Below, one piece after another: positions 11,977-20,264 of a stretch of DNA of 47,562 nt; position 1 is the stretch's first letter, and each line of letters starts with the position of its first letter. The translations under genes were made by a program, and so were the position numbers. The stretch comes from Paracoccaceae bacterium (GTDB lineage: Bacteria > Pseudomonadota > Alphaproteobacteria > Rhodobacterales > Rhodobacteraceae), in assembly GCA_902632125.1 (NCBI GenBank), contig CACPBQ010000013.1:1-47562 (forward strand), in the 5' to 3' direction. Under the pieces are notes generated by a model. It worked only from the letters and a program-made list of their open reading frames with translations, was not told where the DNA came from and ran no database searches.

Positions 11977-12425
11977 TACTTCACCTCGATACCCATCGAT
12001 CTTGCAGATCCAAGAACTATCTGCATAGCAGCTTCAACATCATTTGCGCTCAAATCTTTCATTTTAGCTTCAGCTATCTCTCGAATTTGTTCAGCTGTGA
12101 CATAGCCAGCTACTTCTCGTCCCGGAGCCTCAGCACCTCTAGGCCGATTTCGTTTTCCTTCCGGCTTCAAACCCGCAGCTTTCTTTAAATAATATGAAGC
12201 AGGAGGAGTCTTTATCTCCATTGAAAACGACTTGTCTTGAAAATACTCTATTATAGTTGGACAGGGAGCACCCTGCTCCATATCTGCAGTCTTTGCGTTG
12301 AAAGCTTTGCAAAACTCCATAATGTTTATGCCGCGCTGACCCAACGCAGGGCCAACTGGCGGTGAGGGATTAGCTTCCCCCGCGGGTATCTGGAGTTTTA
12401 AAGTTCCTACTAATTTTTTGGCCAT
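11976..12425 (-). CDS. rplK: 50S ribosomal protein L11
   Basis: L11 sits at the GTPase-associated centre of the large subunit and is needed for the RelA-type stringent response. I use the ATG at 12425 ([16 protein letters not shown]), giving 149 residues. An upstream in-frame ATG at 12449 adds eight residues not found in the family. The Pro-rich N-terminal domain ([20 protein letters not shown]) and the rRNA-binding C-terminal domain ([19 protein letters not shown]) are clear. AAAGGA precedes the start. A candidate L1-type control hairpin lies in the leader. Confidence 0.98.
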   Translation of the reverse strand: MAKKLVGTLKLQIPAGEANPSPPVGPALGQRGINIMEFCKAFNAKTADMEQGAPCPTIIEYFQDKSFSMEIKTPPASYYLKKAAGLKPEGKRNRPRGAEAPGREVAGYVTAEQIREIAEAKMKDLSANDVEAAMQIVLGSARSMGIEVK

Positions 12426-12481
12426 TTGACCATTTCCTTTTTTCAACACTCAATGAACGCGGTCACCAAGTCAGTTATGTT

Positions 12482-12521
12482 GTGTGGTGCGGTTCAGACA
12501 CGCGAAGTCCTCACCTTCCAC
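12482..12521 (-). promoter_or_regulatory. candidate L1-binding hairpin in the rplK-rplA leader
   Basis: Between nusG and rplK the minus-strand RNA folds into an interrupted hairpin: GTG, GGTG and GG on the 5' side pair with CC, CACC and CAC on the 3' side, around a 16-base apical loop with small asymmetric internal loops. L1 commonly represses its operon by binding a leader element that mimics its 23S site. The location fits, but identity with the L1 target is inference. Confidence 0.4.
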
Positions 12522-12531
12522 GGCTCCTACA

Positions 12532-13065
12532 CTAGGTTTGCTTTGTAACCTGTGTGAATTCTAATTCAACCGGTGTTTCACGACCAAAAATAGATACGGT
12601 AACTTTCAACCGTTGGTTGGCCTCATCCACAAGCTCAACTAAACCATCAAAGTCTTCAAATGGCCCATCATTAACTTTGACTTTTTCACCCACTTCAAAG
12701 TTAATAAGTGTACGAGGAGTTTCCTCCCCTTCTTGAACCCTATTTAAAATTGCGTTTACCTCAGCATCTCTCATTGGCATAGGCCGACCTTGAGGGCCTA
12801 AAAATCCAGTTACCCTGTTGATAGAATTTATTAAGTGGTAACCTTGGTCAGACATTTCCATACGAACAAGAACGTAACCAGGCATAAATCTTCTCTCCGT
12901 AGTAACTTTTTTACCACGTCTGACTTCAATAACTTCTTCTGTTGGCACTAATATTTCCTCAATCTCGGCTTCCAAACTAGCTTCAGACACGGCAGTTTTT
13001 ATCTGTTCAGCTATTTTTTTTTCGAAATTAGAAAGAACACTAACCGAATACCAACGTTTTGCCAT
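12532..13065 (-). CDS. nusG: transcription termination/antitermination protein NusG
   Basis: NusG binds RNA polymerase and suppresses pausing. Through its C-terminal KOW domain it contacts either Rho or ribosomal protein S10. The 177 residues start MAKRWYSVSVLSNFEKKIAEQI. The NGN domain (about 1-115) includes RFMPGYVLVRMEM and VTGFLGPQGRP. The KOW domain (about 125-177) contains FEVGEKVKVNDGPFEDFDG and ends FTQVTKQT. It sits 193 bases after secE and just before rplK, the standard bacterial order. Confidence 0.98.
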   Translation of the reverse strand: MAKRWYSVSVLSNFEKKIAEQIKTAVSEASLEAEIEEILVPTEEVIEVRRGKKVTTERRFMPGYVLVRMEMSDQGYHLINSINRVTGFLGPQGRPMPMRDAEVNAILNRVQEGEETPRTLINFEVGEKVKVNDGPFEDFDGLVELVDEANQRLKVTVSIFGRETPVELEFTQVTKQT

Positions 13066-13258
13066 AAAGTGAGTTCCTATGATTTATGTTAAATCCCAAT
13101 AATAAAAACAAAAATGTCAACTTACCGAATCAAATGAAACAATCCCGTAAAGATTATGGTTGGGTATTCTACTCGTAAGAGGATTTCAAGCTCGATGTAT
13201 AGTTATTATTACAATTACTCAAATTTAAAATTTGACTAGATATTTCTGTTTAGCAAAC

Positions 13259-13456
13259 CTAGCCAAAAATATTTAATACGGATTGTATGCCTGAGCGAAT
13301 TAACAGGTCAACTAAAGCAAATATTAATGCAGCTATAGCAGACATTATAAAAACCATAATGGTCGTCAAAAGGACTTCCCTCCGCGTAGGCCAGGTTATT
13401 TTTGAGACCTCGGATCTAACCTGTTGAATAAATTGAAACGGATTTGTTGTTGCCAT
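13259..13456 (-). CDS. secE: preprotein translocase subunit SecE
   Basis: SecE is the small essential clamp of the SecYEG channel in the inner membrane. The protein is 65 residues, the short single-span form usual in alphaproteobacteria. It begins MATTNPFQFIQQVRSEVSKI and has the conserved cytoplasmic helix with TWPTRREVLLTT, then one transmembrane helix (about 33-55). I prefer the ATG at 13456, because GGTGAG lies six bases upstream. An ATG two codons earlier would leave that site touching the start codon. It heads the nusG-rpl-rpo block. Confidence 0.96.
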   Translation of the reverse strand: MATTNPFQFIQQVRSEVSKITWPTRREVLLTTIMVFIMSAIAALIFALVDLLIRSGIQSVLNIFG

Positions 13457-13561
13457 GTTCATCTCACCAATGTTTGAATTCTATTAAGATTAACATTTCA
13501 AAATTACAAGTGTTTAGCTTAGTTTAGTATGGAAAATATAACCGAGTGCCATAAAATACTT

Positions 13562-14233
13562 TTATTGAAAATCACTCCGCGGCTTAAATGAACCAAAAAT
13601 TGTTAAGCTTAGCGCCAGACAGGGTCCTATCCCAAAAGCAAAAAGTATTGTCCCTAAGCCAATAACTCCACCTAGTAACCAACCTATTGTTAATACTGTA
13701 ATTTCAATACTGCTGCGTACCCATGCGATTGGAAAATTTGTAACCCGTTGCAAGCCAGTCATTAAACCATCGCGTGGACCGGGCCCTAAATTTGCAATCA
13801 GATATATACCGCCACCTAACCCAGTAATAAAGACACCCAATATAGCTTGACCCAATCTTAGAATATTTTCTTCAAAAACTGGCAATACGGGAATAGCGTA
13901 ATGCAAAACAAGAGAGATAATTATCGCATTTAAGATAGTTCCTATGCCCGGCTTTTGCTTTAACGGTATCCATAAAAAGAGAACGAAAACACTTATAAAA
14001 AATGTTATTAAACCAAGACCTAATCCCGTAACATTAGAAAGGCCTTGAGCAAGAGCTGTCCAGGGGCTGACGCCTATTTGAGAAGTGACAAGAAGAGCCT
14101 CTCCAAAGCCAAAAAGCATTAAACCTGCCACTAGAGCAAAAACAGTTTTTACTTTTGGTTTTAAATTAAGGGTTTCTTCAGAGCTCCAAGTGGTCTTCGG
14201 AACCTCTCCTATCTTAATGAAATTAAACATCAA
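13562..14233 (-). CDS. YczE/YitT-like integral membrane protein
   Basis: This is a 223-residue membrane protein with five or six hydrophobic helices. Features typical of the YczE (COG2364) group are visible: an early GFGEALLVTSQIGVSPWTALAQG segment, a Gly-rich GLGGGIYLIANLGPGPRDGLMTGL stretch around 135-160, and GPCLALSLTIFG near the end. The biochemical role of the group is not established; some members sit near transport or regulatory genes. The first 30 residues are soluble and would face the cytoplasm. The gene lies 99 bases upstream of secE on the same strand and may read into it. Confidence 0.75.
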   Translation of the reverse strand: MMFNFIKIGEVPKTTWSSEETLNLKPKVKTVFALVAGLMLFGFGEALLVTSQIGVSPWTALAQGLSNVTGLGLGLITFFISVFVLFLWIPLKQKPGIGTILNAIIISLVLHYAIPVLPVFEENILRLGQAILGVFITGLGGGIYLIANLGPGPRDGLMTGLQRVTNFPIAWVRSSIEITVLTIGWLLGGVIGLGTILFAFGIGPCLALSLTIFGSFKPRSDFQ

Positions 14234-14294
14234 GAATTAAAGGAGCACATAATCAGGAAAAATAAAGACAATTCTTAAACATAATAATATTTAT

Positions 14295-14645
14295 TTAAGG
14301 TTGTAATTTGCTAAATCGCTGATCACAACGAGCAGCTAAAATTAAATCGTTTAGATGAACATTTCCAATTTTATGGCTCCACCATCTTACCAAAACGCTG
14401 CCCCATTCTGTTATAATCTGAGGATGATGGCCTTCAACTTCAGCGATTTCACCAACCAGGTTTGTGAATTCCAGTGCATCTTCAAAATTTTTGAATTTAT
14501 AATTTCTCTCTATTTTTTTCATTTCACTTGTTTCAACAAGACACCAATCCGAGTTATTGGATAAGAATTCACTTATTTCTTGGTTTGTCGCTGGATCAGC
14601 GTCGGGCAGGCATGCTTCACATATTTTTTCAGAATAATTTGTCAT
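14295..14645 (-). CDS. phhB: 4a-hydroxytetrahydrobiopterin dehydratase (pterin carbinolamine dehydratase)
   Basis: This enzyme dehydrates the 4a-carbinolamine formed by aromatic amino acid hydroxylases, so that the pterin cofactor can be recycled; it can also act as a structural partner. The 116 residues match the family, with the active-site signature EVEGHHP (His73, His74) and the downstream W...VRWWSHKIGNVHLNDL including His91. The start overlaps the stop of the upstream redoxin gene by four bases (ATGA), so the two are translationally coupled. No phenylalanine hydroxylase is in the window. Confidence 0.93.
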   Translation of the reverse strand: MTNYSEKICEACLPDADPATNQEISEFLSNNSDWCLVETSEMKKIERNYKFKNFEDALEFTNLVGEIAEVEGHHPQIITEWGSVLVRWWSHKIGNVHLNDLILAARCDQRFSKLQP

Positions 14646-15190
14646 TTACTTTTCCACTTAATTGAACAACCAATCGATGGTAACTGTTCTTTTGGACCGG
14701 CACCAGTTTCAGCGATCATACTCATTGCTTCAAATAAATCCCGCTTTAGCACAGTCGGATTTTCTCTACTATTGTTAATTCTTCCCCTGTATTGAAGTTC
14801 TAAGTTGCTATTGAACCCGAAAAAGTCAGGCGTGCACTCTGCATTAAATAATTTAGCCACGGATTGATCCGCATCATGTAAATATGGAAATGTAAACGAA
14901 TAATCCATACCAAATTTCTTCATATTTTCAAAGCTATCTTGTGGATATTCTTCCGCATCGTTTGAACATATTGCTAAAACATTTACACCAATTTTCTGTA
15001 AAGCAGAGGCTTCATAAACAATATCATCGAGTGCACCCACAACATAAGGGCAATGATTACAAATAAACATTATTAACGTTCCATTATTTCCACTCGCGTT
15101 CTTTAAATTGACATCAATGCCTTCAGTTGAAGGCAGATTAAATTGTGGAGCTTTCCAGCCAAAATCACATACCGCAGAAGATTGAGCCAT
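14642..15190 (-). CDS. thioredoxin-like redoxin (peroxiredoxin-like group)
   Basis: This is a soluble thioredoxin-fold protein of 182 residues, without signal peptide. The N-terminus resembles AhpC/TSA proteins (APQFNLPSTEG), then comes LIMFICNHCPYV with a CxxC at Cys44 and Cys47. That CNHCPY motif marks the group often annotated as thioredoxin family protein or peroxiredoxin-like 1. It then continues CSNDAEEYPQDSFENMKKFG and CTPDFFGFN, as in close relatives. It likely reduces disulfides or peroxides in the cytoplasm; the substrate is unknown. It overlaps phhB by four bases, which suggests linked expression but no obvious shared pathway. Confidence 0.85.
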   Translation of the reverse strand: MAQSSAVCDFGWKAPQFNLPSTEGIDVNLKNASGNNGTLIMFICNHCPYVVGALDDIVYEASALQKIGVNVLAICSNDAEEYPQDSFENMKKFGMDYSFTFPYLHDADQSVAKLFNAECTPDFFGFNSNLELQYRGRINNSRENPTVLKRDLFEAMSMIAETGAGPKEQLPSIGCSIKWKSK

Positions 15191-15353
15191 TATAAATACC
15201 TATTTTTAATTTTTACTAACAATTAAGACTTGCGATAAAATAATAACAGTACACATACATCGTGCCAAACAATTTAATTGCTAGCAAATAAATTGTCAGC
15301 TTTATCGAAATATGTTCATGTTAAGGGACAAAATATAATGTTGGAGGCTTTAT

Positions 15354-16046
15354 ATGAACCGTTCCGTTTTGATTGTCGGCGCTGGTGCTGGTTTAAGTTC
15401 GTCACTTGCTTTGCAATGTTCAAATTTAGGGATGAATGTGGCACTAGCAGCCCGCAATATCGAGAAATTAGAGCATTTAAGTATCGAAACCAAAGCTAGT
15501 CTACACAAGTGCGATGCCTCAAAAATTGAAGACGTTGCAAATCTATTCAAAGATCTTGACACGGAATTGGGAATACCAGAGCTAGTTGTCTATAATCCCT
15601 CCGCTCGGTTTAGAGGAGCAATTGAAACTCTTGACCCGGAGAAAACAAAGGAAGCTTTAGACGTTACCTGTTTTGGAGCTTTTTTAGTTGCGCAACAGGC
15701 AGCTAAAAGGATGTTGAAGCGAGGTAGTGGCAGTATCTTCTTCACAGGTGCCTCCGCAGGTGTCAAAGGCTTTGCAAATTCTTCAGTTTTTGCAATGGGA
15801 AAATTTGGATTACGAGGATTGGCTCAAGCCTTAGCTCGTGAATTACACCCAAAAAATATTCACATAGGCCACTTTGTTATCGATGGCGGTATTAAATCAG
15901 ATACACGCTCAGATAGAAAAGGAAATGGAGATGATAACATGCTTGAACCAGACGAAATTGCGAAAACCTACCTTGAATTTCATAAACAACATAGAAGTGC
16001 GTGGGCTTGGGAGATAGAGGTCCGCCCTTGGGTCGAAACTTTTTAA
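15354..16046 (+). CDS. SDR-family protein lacking the catalytic tyrosine
   Basis: This is a 230-residue Rossmann-fold protein of the short-chain dehydrogenase/reductase superfamily. The nucleotide-binding Gly-rich loop is VGAGAGLSSSLA (8-19), and the NAG-like position reads YNPSA (80-84). The usual YxxxK reads FAMGK (Phe146, Lys150) after Ser134, so the canonical catalytic Tyr is absent. From family knowledge, a subfamily with a similar AFAGAKFALRALAQ segment exists, so the change may be genuine rather than damage. GGAGG lies eight bases before the ATG. It is the only plus-strand gene here, divergent from the redoxin. Whether it is an active oxidoreductase is uncertain. Confidence 0.88.
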   Translation: MNRSVLIVGAGAGLSSSLALQCSNLGMNVALAARNIEKLEHLSIETKASLHKCDASKIEDVANLFKDLDTELGIPELVVYNPSARFRGAIETLDPEKTKEALDVTCFGAFLVAQQAAKRMLKRGSGSIFFTGASAGVKGFANSSVFAMGKFGLRGLAQALARELHPKNIHIGHFVIDGGIKSDTRSDRKGNGDDNMLEPDEIAKTYLEFHKQHRSAWAWEIEVRPWVETF

Positions 16047-16059
16047 ACAAAAATTTTTT

Positions 16060-16380
16060 TCAATTTACTTTGATCCGTTCCAATGAAGCCTCACCCTCGT
16101 AATTAAATATTGTTACCCCTGGAAAACCACCTTCTTTAAAAGTAAATGTTTTTCGTAACTGTTGAAGTAAGCTAAGAGCAAATTTTTCGAACTTTTGAAG
16201 ATCACTGTTATTATCAAATTTTGCAACTATTGATAAACTTGCACATTTACCAATAGTTATACTAAGAGACTGAATGTTAAATTTATCTATCTTGTCACCC
16301 AACTCCATAGAACAATGATTAGCAGCAACTTTAGCTTGCTCTAGGTTATTAAATTTATACTCAAAAATTCTTGCAAACAT
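16060..16380 (-). CDS. hypothetical protein (106 aa)
   Basis: I do not recognise this protein. It is soluble, with alternating strand- and helix-like segments that could form a small alpha/beta domain of the ferredoxin-like or dimeric alpha-beta barrel kind; that is only a visual impression. It has a central LSITIGKCASLSIVAKF strand pair and ends in a charged tail. Its ATG directly abuts the TAG stop of the GAF-domain gene, so the two are almost surely co-translated and may work together. Confidence 0.7.
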   Translation of the reverse strand: MFARIFEYKFNNLEQAKVAANHCSMELGDKIDKFNIQSLSITIGKCASLSIVAKFDNNSDLQKFEKFALSLLQQLRKTFTFKEGGFPGVTIFNYEGEASLERIKVN

Positions 16381-17196
16381 CTACAGCTCCCCTAGCAAAT
16401 CATCTAAGAAAGTTGGCCTTTCACCCGTATCAATTACATTTCGTTTCATTACCTTAGGTTGTAACTTCATTTCAGAGAGGAGTGAGTTACCGCCTTCGGT
16501 TAGGATAATTTCATTAGACTGATCTTTTTTTGCTAAACCAATATCATTAAGCTGCTTGAATTCTTCTTCAGATATTATCTTCCCAGAGCAAACATTTAGA
16601 AATATGTTGAGCAAATTTAAATCGTTGACCCTCACTCGATTAGAAAACTTTAAAATTGCATTATGCATCGTATCAGAAGTTGTTTCCTTTTGATCCGTTT
16701 GCAAATCTATTTGATGGGCAATCCGTTCTGCTAAACTTTTAATAAGCGCAATTTGTCTTTGGCTCAGCGACAATGGCTTACCATTTAGCAGGCATAAAGT
16801 ACCTAGGGCATAATTATCCTTGTTTATAACTGGAAATCCTGCATAACCCAGATATTTTGACTCTCCCGAAATTATTTCGGGATGGCTTTTCCATTTTGTG
16901 TGCTTGGACAAATCATGTATCAATGTCGGTTCAGAACTCAAAAGAACGTAAGAACAAACATTAAATTCATCACGTTCGCTTTTTTCATTTGCGGAACCAT
17001 CAGTCGCAGAAATTTTACACTGAAAATTTTCATCAAATAGGCTGAAAGCGACATAGTCAAACCCGGTCAATTCCCTCCCTAGATCGCAAAAAATAGAAAA
17101 ATTTCCCTCTTGGTTATTATCTATTATCCCGGTGCGCTTTACTGCAACCACTCTTCTTTGTTCGTTTTTAGGTCTCGGAGCAAGTTGAACAGTCAT
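16381..17196 (-). CDS. GAF-domain protein
   Basis: The 271-residue soluble protein has one N-terminal GAF domain (about 25-165). The domain shows the typical order FDYVAFSLFDE, then NVCSYVLLSSEPTLIHDLS, then YLGYAGFPVINKDNYALGTLC and finally LSQRQIALIKSLAERIAHQID. No kinase, cyclase or HTH output domain follows. The C-terminal 100 residues are helical and charged, with no known motif. GAF domains bind small ligands or chromophores, but the ligand here cannot be told. I chose the ATG at 17196 because GGGAG lies eight bases upstream; a longer frame starts at 17232. It is translationally linked to the unknown gene at 16060-16380. Confidence 0.8.
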   Translation of the reverse strand: MTVQLAPRPKNEQRRVVAVKRTGIIDNNQEGNFSIFCDLGRELTGFDYVAFSLFDENFQCKISATDGSANEKSERDEFNVCSYVLLSSEPTLIHDLSKHTKWKSHPEIISGESKYLGYAGFPVINKDNYALGTLCLLNGKPLSLSQRQIALIKSLAERIAHQIDLQTDQKETTSDTMHNAILKFSNRVRVNDLNLLNIFLNVCSGKIISEEEFKQLNDIGLAKKDQSNEIILTEGGNSLLSEMKLQPKVMKRNVIDTGERPTFLDDLLGEL

Positions 17197-17330
17197 ACAT
17201 AAACTCCCTGTTAATGTTTCCCGAAAAAACAACCGTAATTAAGCGAAAAGTTATAATTCAATTTAACTTTATCTAAGTCGATAAGTTTTGCAATTGTTAC
17301 CTGTGGATTTTATTCAAACCAAGTCAAAAA

Positions 17331-17861
17331 TCACGAGTTCTTTTCAAATATAATGGTCACTTCTCCAAGTGGAATTCCCCATTTTGACATATATGCTTTG
17401 TTTAAAACTCTATCTTCGGACAACATCCACATGTAATCCTTAAATGAAACTCTTCGGTCACCGCTAGGCGTAGGTAAATCAATTGTGTAGGCCCAATAAA
17501 ACATATCCCCAGCAGTCTTTCCTTCCGCAGTACCAACAACACCATCGGCTGAACCCAGCCACCGACTGTCACCGGCTTTTGTTAGTGTCCAAATTCTTTG
17601 TTCCTCTGAACCATCTTCGTATTTGAAATCCTCAATAAGAACGAGTTTCGATCCATCCCATGAGCCTTTTATATCTACTAAAAAGCGCCTAGAAACATTT
17701 CCCAAAACATCTTGAAACTGGCCATATGCAATTGTTTCGCCGTCAAAGAACTCTTCCAAAGAAAAATTCTTATCAGAAAGCTTCGCATCCTCAATCGAGG
17801 GTTTCATACCGCAACCTATAACAAATAAGAACGGCACAAATATATTCACTAATCTAAACAT
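17331..17861 (-). CDS. DUF3833-type lipoprotein
   Basis: This 176-residue protein begins with a short hydrophobic signal ending in VIGC, a lipobox with Cys17, so it should be exported and lipid-anchored. The mature part (FFDGETIAYGQFQDVLGNVSRR...DIKGSWDGSKLVLIEDFKYEDG...IWTL, later DYMWMLSEDRVLNKAYMSKWGI) matches what I know of the DUF3833 family, a beta-rich fold of unknown function. It ends GEVTIIFEKNS, also typical. In other genomes this family often sits with fatty-acid or SDR genes; here an SDR is only 1.3 kb away. The function is unknown. Confidence 0.8.
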   Translation of the reverse strand: MFRLVNIFVPFLFVIGCGMKPSIEDAKLSDKNFSLEEFFDGETIAYGQFQDVLGNVSRRFLVDIKGSWDGSKLVLIEDFKYEDGSEEQRIWTLTKAGDSRWLGSADGVVGTAEGKTAGDMFYWAYTIDLPTPSGDRRVSFKDYMWMLSEDRVLNKAYMSKWGIPLGEVTIIFEKNS

Positions 17862-17937
17862 AAAATATCCTATTTTTATGACTCAACCATCTCATCAAAG
17901 GCTACTATTTAACAAAATATATCTGCCTTAAACAAAG

Positions 17938-18099
17938 TTATTTTTTGCAAGCTTCACTCACTTTCTTTACGTAATCTTTCAGCTGGTTTACCCGCTTTGG
18001 ACTAGAAAATGTATATCCAACAACTGCTCCACACACGGCTCCTGCGGTCATGCCTGAAACGAAAATACTGGCAGCTAAAAACTTAATTGGTAGCAGCAT
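17938..18099 (-). CDS. 53-aa single-span membrane microprotein
   Basis: This short frame has an unusually good start: GAGGAG six bases before ATG at 18099. The product begins MLLPIKFLAASIFVSG, has one hydrophobic helix rich in Gly and Ala (about 5-31), and ends in a basic, helical tail with two Cys in total (23 and 51). It fits the gap between the DUF3833 gene and the next hypothetical with normal spacing on the same strand. I know no family for it. A lone inner-membrane microprotein or a Gly-zipper helix that packs against a partner are both possible. Confidence 0.65.
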   Translation of the reverse strand: MLLPIKFLAASIFVSGMTAGAVCGAVVGYTFSSPKRVNQLKDYVKKVSEACKK

Positions 18100-18188
18100 T
18101 TTAATCTCCTCGTATTATTTCCTGGCATAAGATTTAGCCGACCAAATTACAGAGGCGATAAACAAAATGTCGCGGCGCAGAATAAACT

Positions 18189-18494
18189 TCACAAGTAGTC
18201 ATCATAATTTACAACCGGACCTGAAAAAGAATGAAAACTTTCTCCATCGTCATAAGGCTCTACAAACTGCCGCATCATTTCGCTAACACGATTATCTCTA
18301 TTCATAATAGCAATAAAAGTATCAACACTATGATGTACACCTATCAATGCAAATTCTCCATCACCTAAATCGATAATTTTATGCATTATATCATCAAAAG
18401 GATAATCCCTGACATATTCTGCAAATGCTTTAAACAACGCTTCCGCTTGACCGTCTTTAGGCCTAAATCTCATGCAATTAATCATACCTGCCAT
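18189..18494 (-). CDS. hypothetical protein (101 aa), possible dimeric alpha-beta barrel
   Basis: I do not recognise this protein with certainty. From the ATG at 18494 it reads MAGMINCMRFRPKDGQAEAL, preceded by AAGGA nine bases upstream. A longer frame from 18533 would overlap the upstream nuclease-like gene. The first strand MINCMRFRPKDG followed by a helix, and the later EFALIGVHHSVDTFIAIMNR, look like an antibiotic-biosynthesis-monooxygenase-type fold. The acidic C-terminus (YDDGES...VNYDDYL) is notable. It lies 16 bases after the thermonuclease-like gene and is probably co-transcribed with it. Confidence 0.7.
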   Translation of the reverse strand: MAGMINCMRFRPKDGQAEALFKAFAEYVRDYPFDDIMHKIIDLGDGEFALIGVHHSVDTFIAIMNRDNRVSEMMRQFVEPYDDGESFHSFSGPVVNYDDYL

Positions 18495-18510
18495 TTCAAC
18501 TTTCCTTTTT

Positions 18511-18924
18511 TTAATATCTATTCCAAACATCATACTTTAGCCAAAACTCACAGAATTTATTATTTACCATTATTTTAGCAAAGTCTTTGCCTTCAATTGA
18601 GCAATAGCCGACAATTCTATCATATGTAGTTGCGCCAGTTAATTCACAAACAGCTTGCCTGCCTTTGAATTGCTGTGCGAAACGCGTAGCCTTTTGTCCT
18701 GCGCTTGTTTTGTTCTCCGGACAATCCAATGCTGAAATACGGACAGGTATTCCCTCTACTTCGAAGGTATCTCCATCACGCACATGAGTTATAGTGCCAT
18801 TTAAAATAGAAACTGCGCGACTATCAATCTTTTCGTCTAACGTTTTTGCATCTCCATTAACGGACAAATTTATATAAGTCATAGAGATGAAGCCAAGGAC
18901 GATTACTATGATTTTGTGAAGCAT
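18511..18924 (-). CDS. thermonuclease-like (SNase) protein, exported
   Basis: This is a 137-residue protein of the staphylococcal-nuclease fold. A hydrophobic N-terminus (about 1-20) is a likely signal peptide or anchor. The catalytic core is present: VRDGDTF (Asp50, Asp52), VRISALDCPE (Arg62, Asp67, Glu70), GQKAT, and YDRIVGYC with Arg103. Four Cys in the mature part could form disulfides in the periplasm. It probably hydrolyses DNA or RNA outside the cytoplasm, perhaps for nutrient scavenging; that role is inference. It is shorter than classical thermonucleases but normal for alphaproteobacterial members. The region upstream, 18925-19131, is AT-rich and divergent with the amidohydrolase gene. 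Confidence 0.85.
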   Translation of the reverse strand: MLHKIIVIVLGFISMTYINLSVNGDAKTLDEKIDSRAVSILNGTITHVRDGDTFEVEGIPVRISALDCPENKTSAGQKATRFAQQFKGRQAVCELTGATTYDRIVGYCSIEGKDFAKIMVNNKFCEFWLKYDVWNRY

Positions 18925-19131
18925 TTATTGAACATACTTATTCAGTTTTAAGTGTCAATTAATCTCAAGTTTTGAGAGATAGGCTTCACTACATTATGTA
19001 TTTTTCATATAAATTATAATATTTTCAAATCTAATAAATTACGATTTTTCATACTTCCGGAAAGTATATTGCCAAAAATATCAGCAACATATTAAATATT
19101 TCAATTATTTAATCTCAAAAGGAGTTGGGGC

Positions 19132-20154
19132 ATGAAAGCAATTGTTGATCATCGTCAAGCGTATCATAACCCACAATACTTTATGGCAACTGGCAAAGTT
19201 TTGCCAAACCCAGAGCAACCACGCAGAATTAAAGTCCTCGAAGATGGTGCTATTGCTGCCGGCGCAAACTTCGAGCCACCAAAAGATTTTGGAATGGGCC
19301 CAATTGCAACGATTCATTCTCCTCAATATCTAACGTTTTTGCAAAATATTTATAACCGTTGGAACCGGCTTCATGGAAGTGGAGAGGAAGTAATTCCAAA
19401 TGTCCATCCTGCATCCCGATCTGATAGCTATCCAAAATCTGCAGTTGGTCAGGCAGGGTACCACCAAGCCGATACAGCATGTCCAATTAACGGTGATACC
19501 TGGATATCTGCTTATTGGTCAGCTCAAACCGCCATTACCGCTGCGGATCTTATAATAAAAGGAAACGCTTGCGCCTATGCATTGTCACGCCCACCGGGAC
19601 ATCATGCCTTTGCAGACCTTGCAGGCGGGTTCTGTTTTCTTAATAATACAGCGATCGCAGCGAAATATTTATCATTACACGGGAAACGCGTAGCGATTTT
19701 GGATATAGACGTGCACCACGGAAACGGAACGCAGGGCATTTTCTACGAAACTAATGAGATATTTACCGTTTCCCTGCATGCGGATACTGAACGTTTCTAT
19801 CCATTTTTCTGGGGACAATCCCAAGAACGCGGTTTGGGGTTTGGAAATGGCTACAATTTAAATATTCCTTTGAATAGAGGCACGAAAGACGACGAATATT
19901 TAGCTGCTTTGCAAAACGCGTTAAACGCAATTTTAACGTTTGGTGCTGATGTGGTCGTCGTAGCACTTGGTCTGGATGCATATGAAAACGATCCATTAAA
20001 AGGATTAGCGATCACAACTATAGGATTTGGTCGAATTGGTTCTGCGATCGCAGGTTTAAATACATCTACCTTGTTTGTACAAGAAGGTGGTTATCTATCA
20101 GATGAACTAGGCGATAATTTGACAAGTTTTTTAAATGGTTATCAAACTATATAA
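19132..20154 (+). CDS. acetylpolyamine amidohydrolase / histone-deacetylase-family enzyme
   Basis: The 340-residue protein belongs to the Zn-dependent deacetylase superfamily shared by histone deacetylases and acetylpolyamine amidohydrolases. The catalytic His pair is in RPPGHHAF (His157, His158). Zn ligands read DIDVHHGNGT (Asp193, His195) and LGLDAYEND (Asp282). The closing EGGYLSDELG is also typical. The length and the N-terminal EQPRRIKVLEDG region resemble the bacterial acetylpolyamine amidohydrolase group, which deacetylates acetylputrescine, acetylcadaverine or acetylspermidine. The exact substrate is unproven. GGAG lies ten bases before the ATG. It is not clearly co-transcribed with copC. 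Confidence 0.9.
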   Translation: MKAIVDHRQAYHNPQYFMATGKVLPNPEQPRRIKVLEDGAIAAGANFEPPKDFGMGPIATIHSPQYLTFLQNIYNRWNRLHGSGEEVIPNVHPASRSDSYPKSAVGQAGYHQADTACPINGDTWISAYWSAQTAITAADLIIKGNACAYALSRPPGHHAFADLAGGFCFLNNTAIAAKYLSLHGKRVAILDIDVHHGNGTQGIFYETNEIFTVSLHADTERFYPFFWGQSQERGLGFGNGYNLNIPLNRGTKDDEYLAALQNALNAILTFGADVVVVALGLDAYENDPLKGLAITTIGFGRIGSAIAGLNTSTLFVQEGGYLSDELGDNLTSFLNGYQTI

Positions 20155-20264
20155 AATATTTATTCAACAAGCCGCGGCATATTTACCTCAATTTCGGCCG
20201 CCTATTGAATGATTTTAAAACGTCAGCTAGGAAAATAGCCAAACTTTTATCTGAGGCAAATTCA

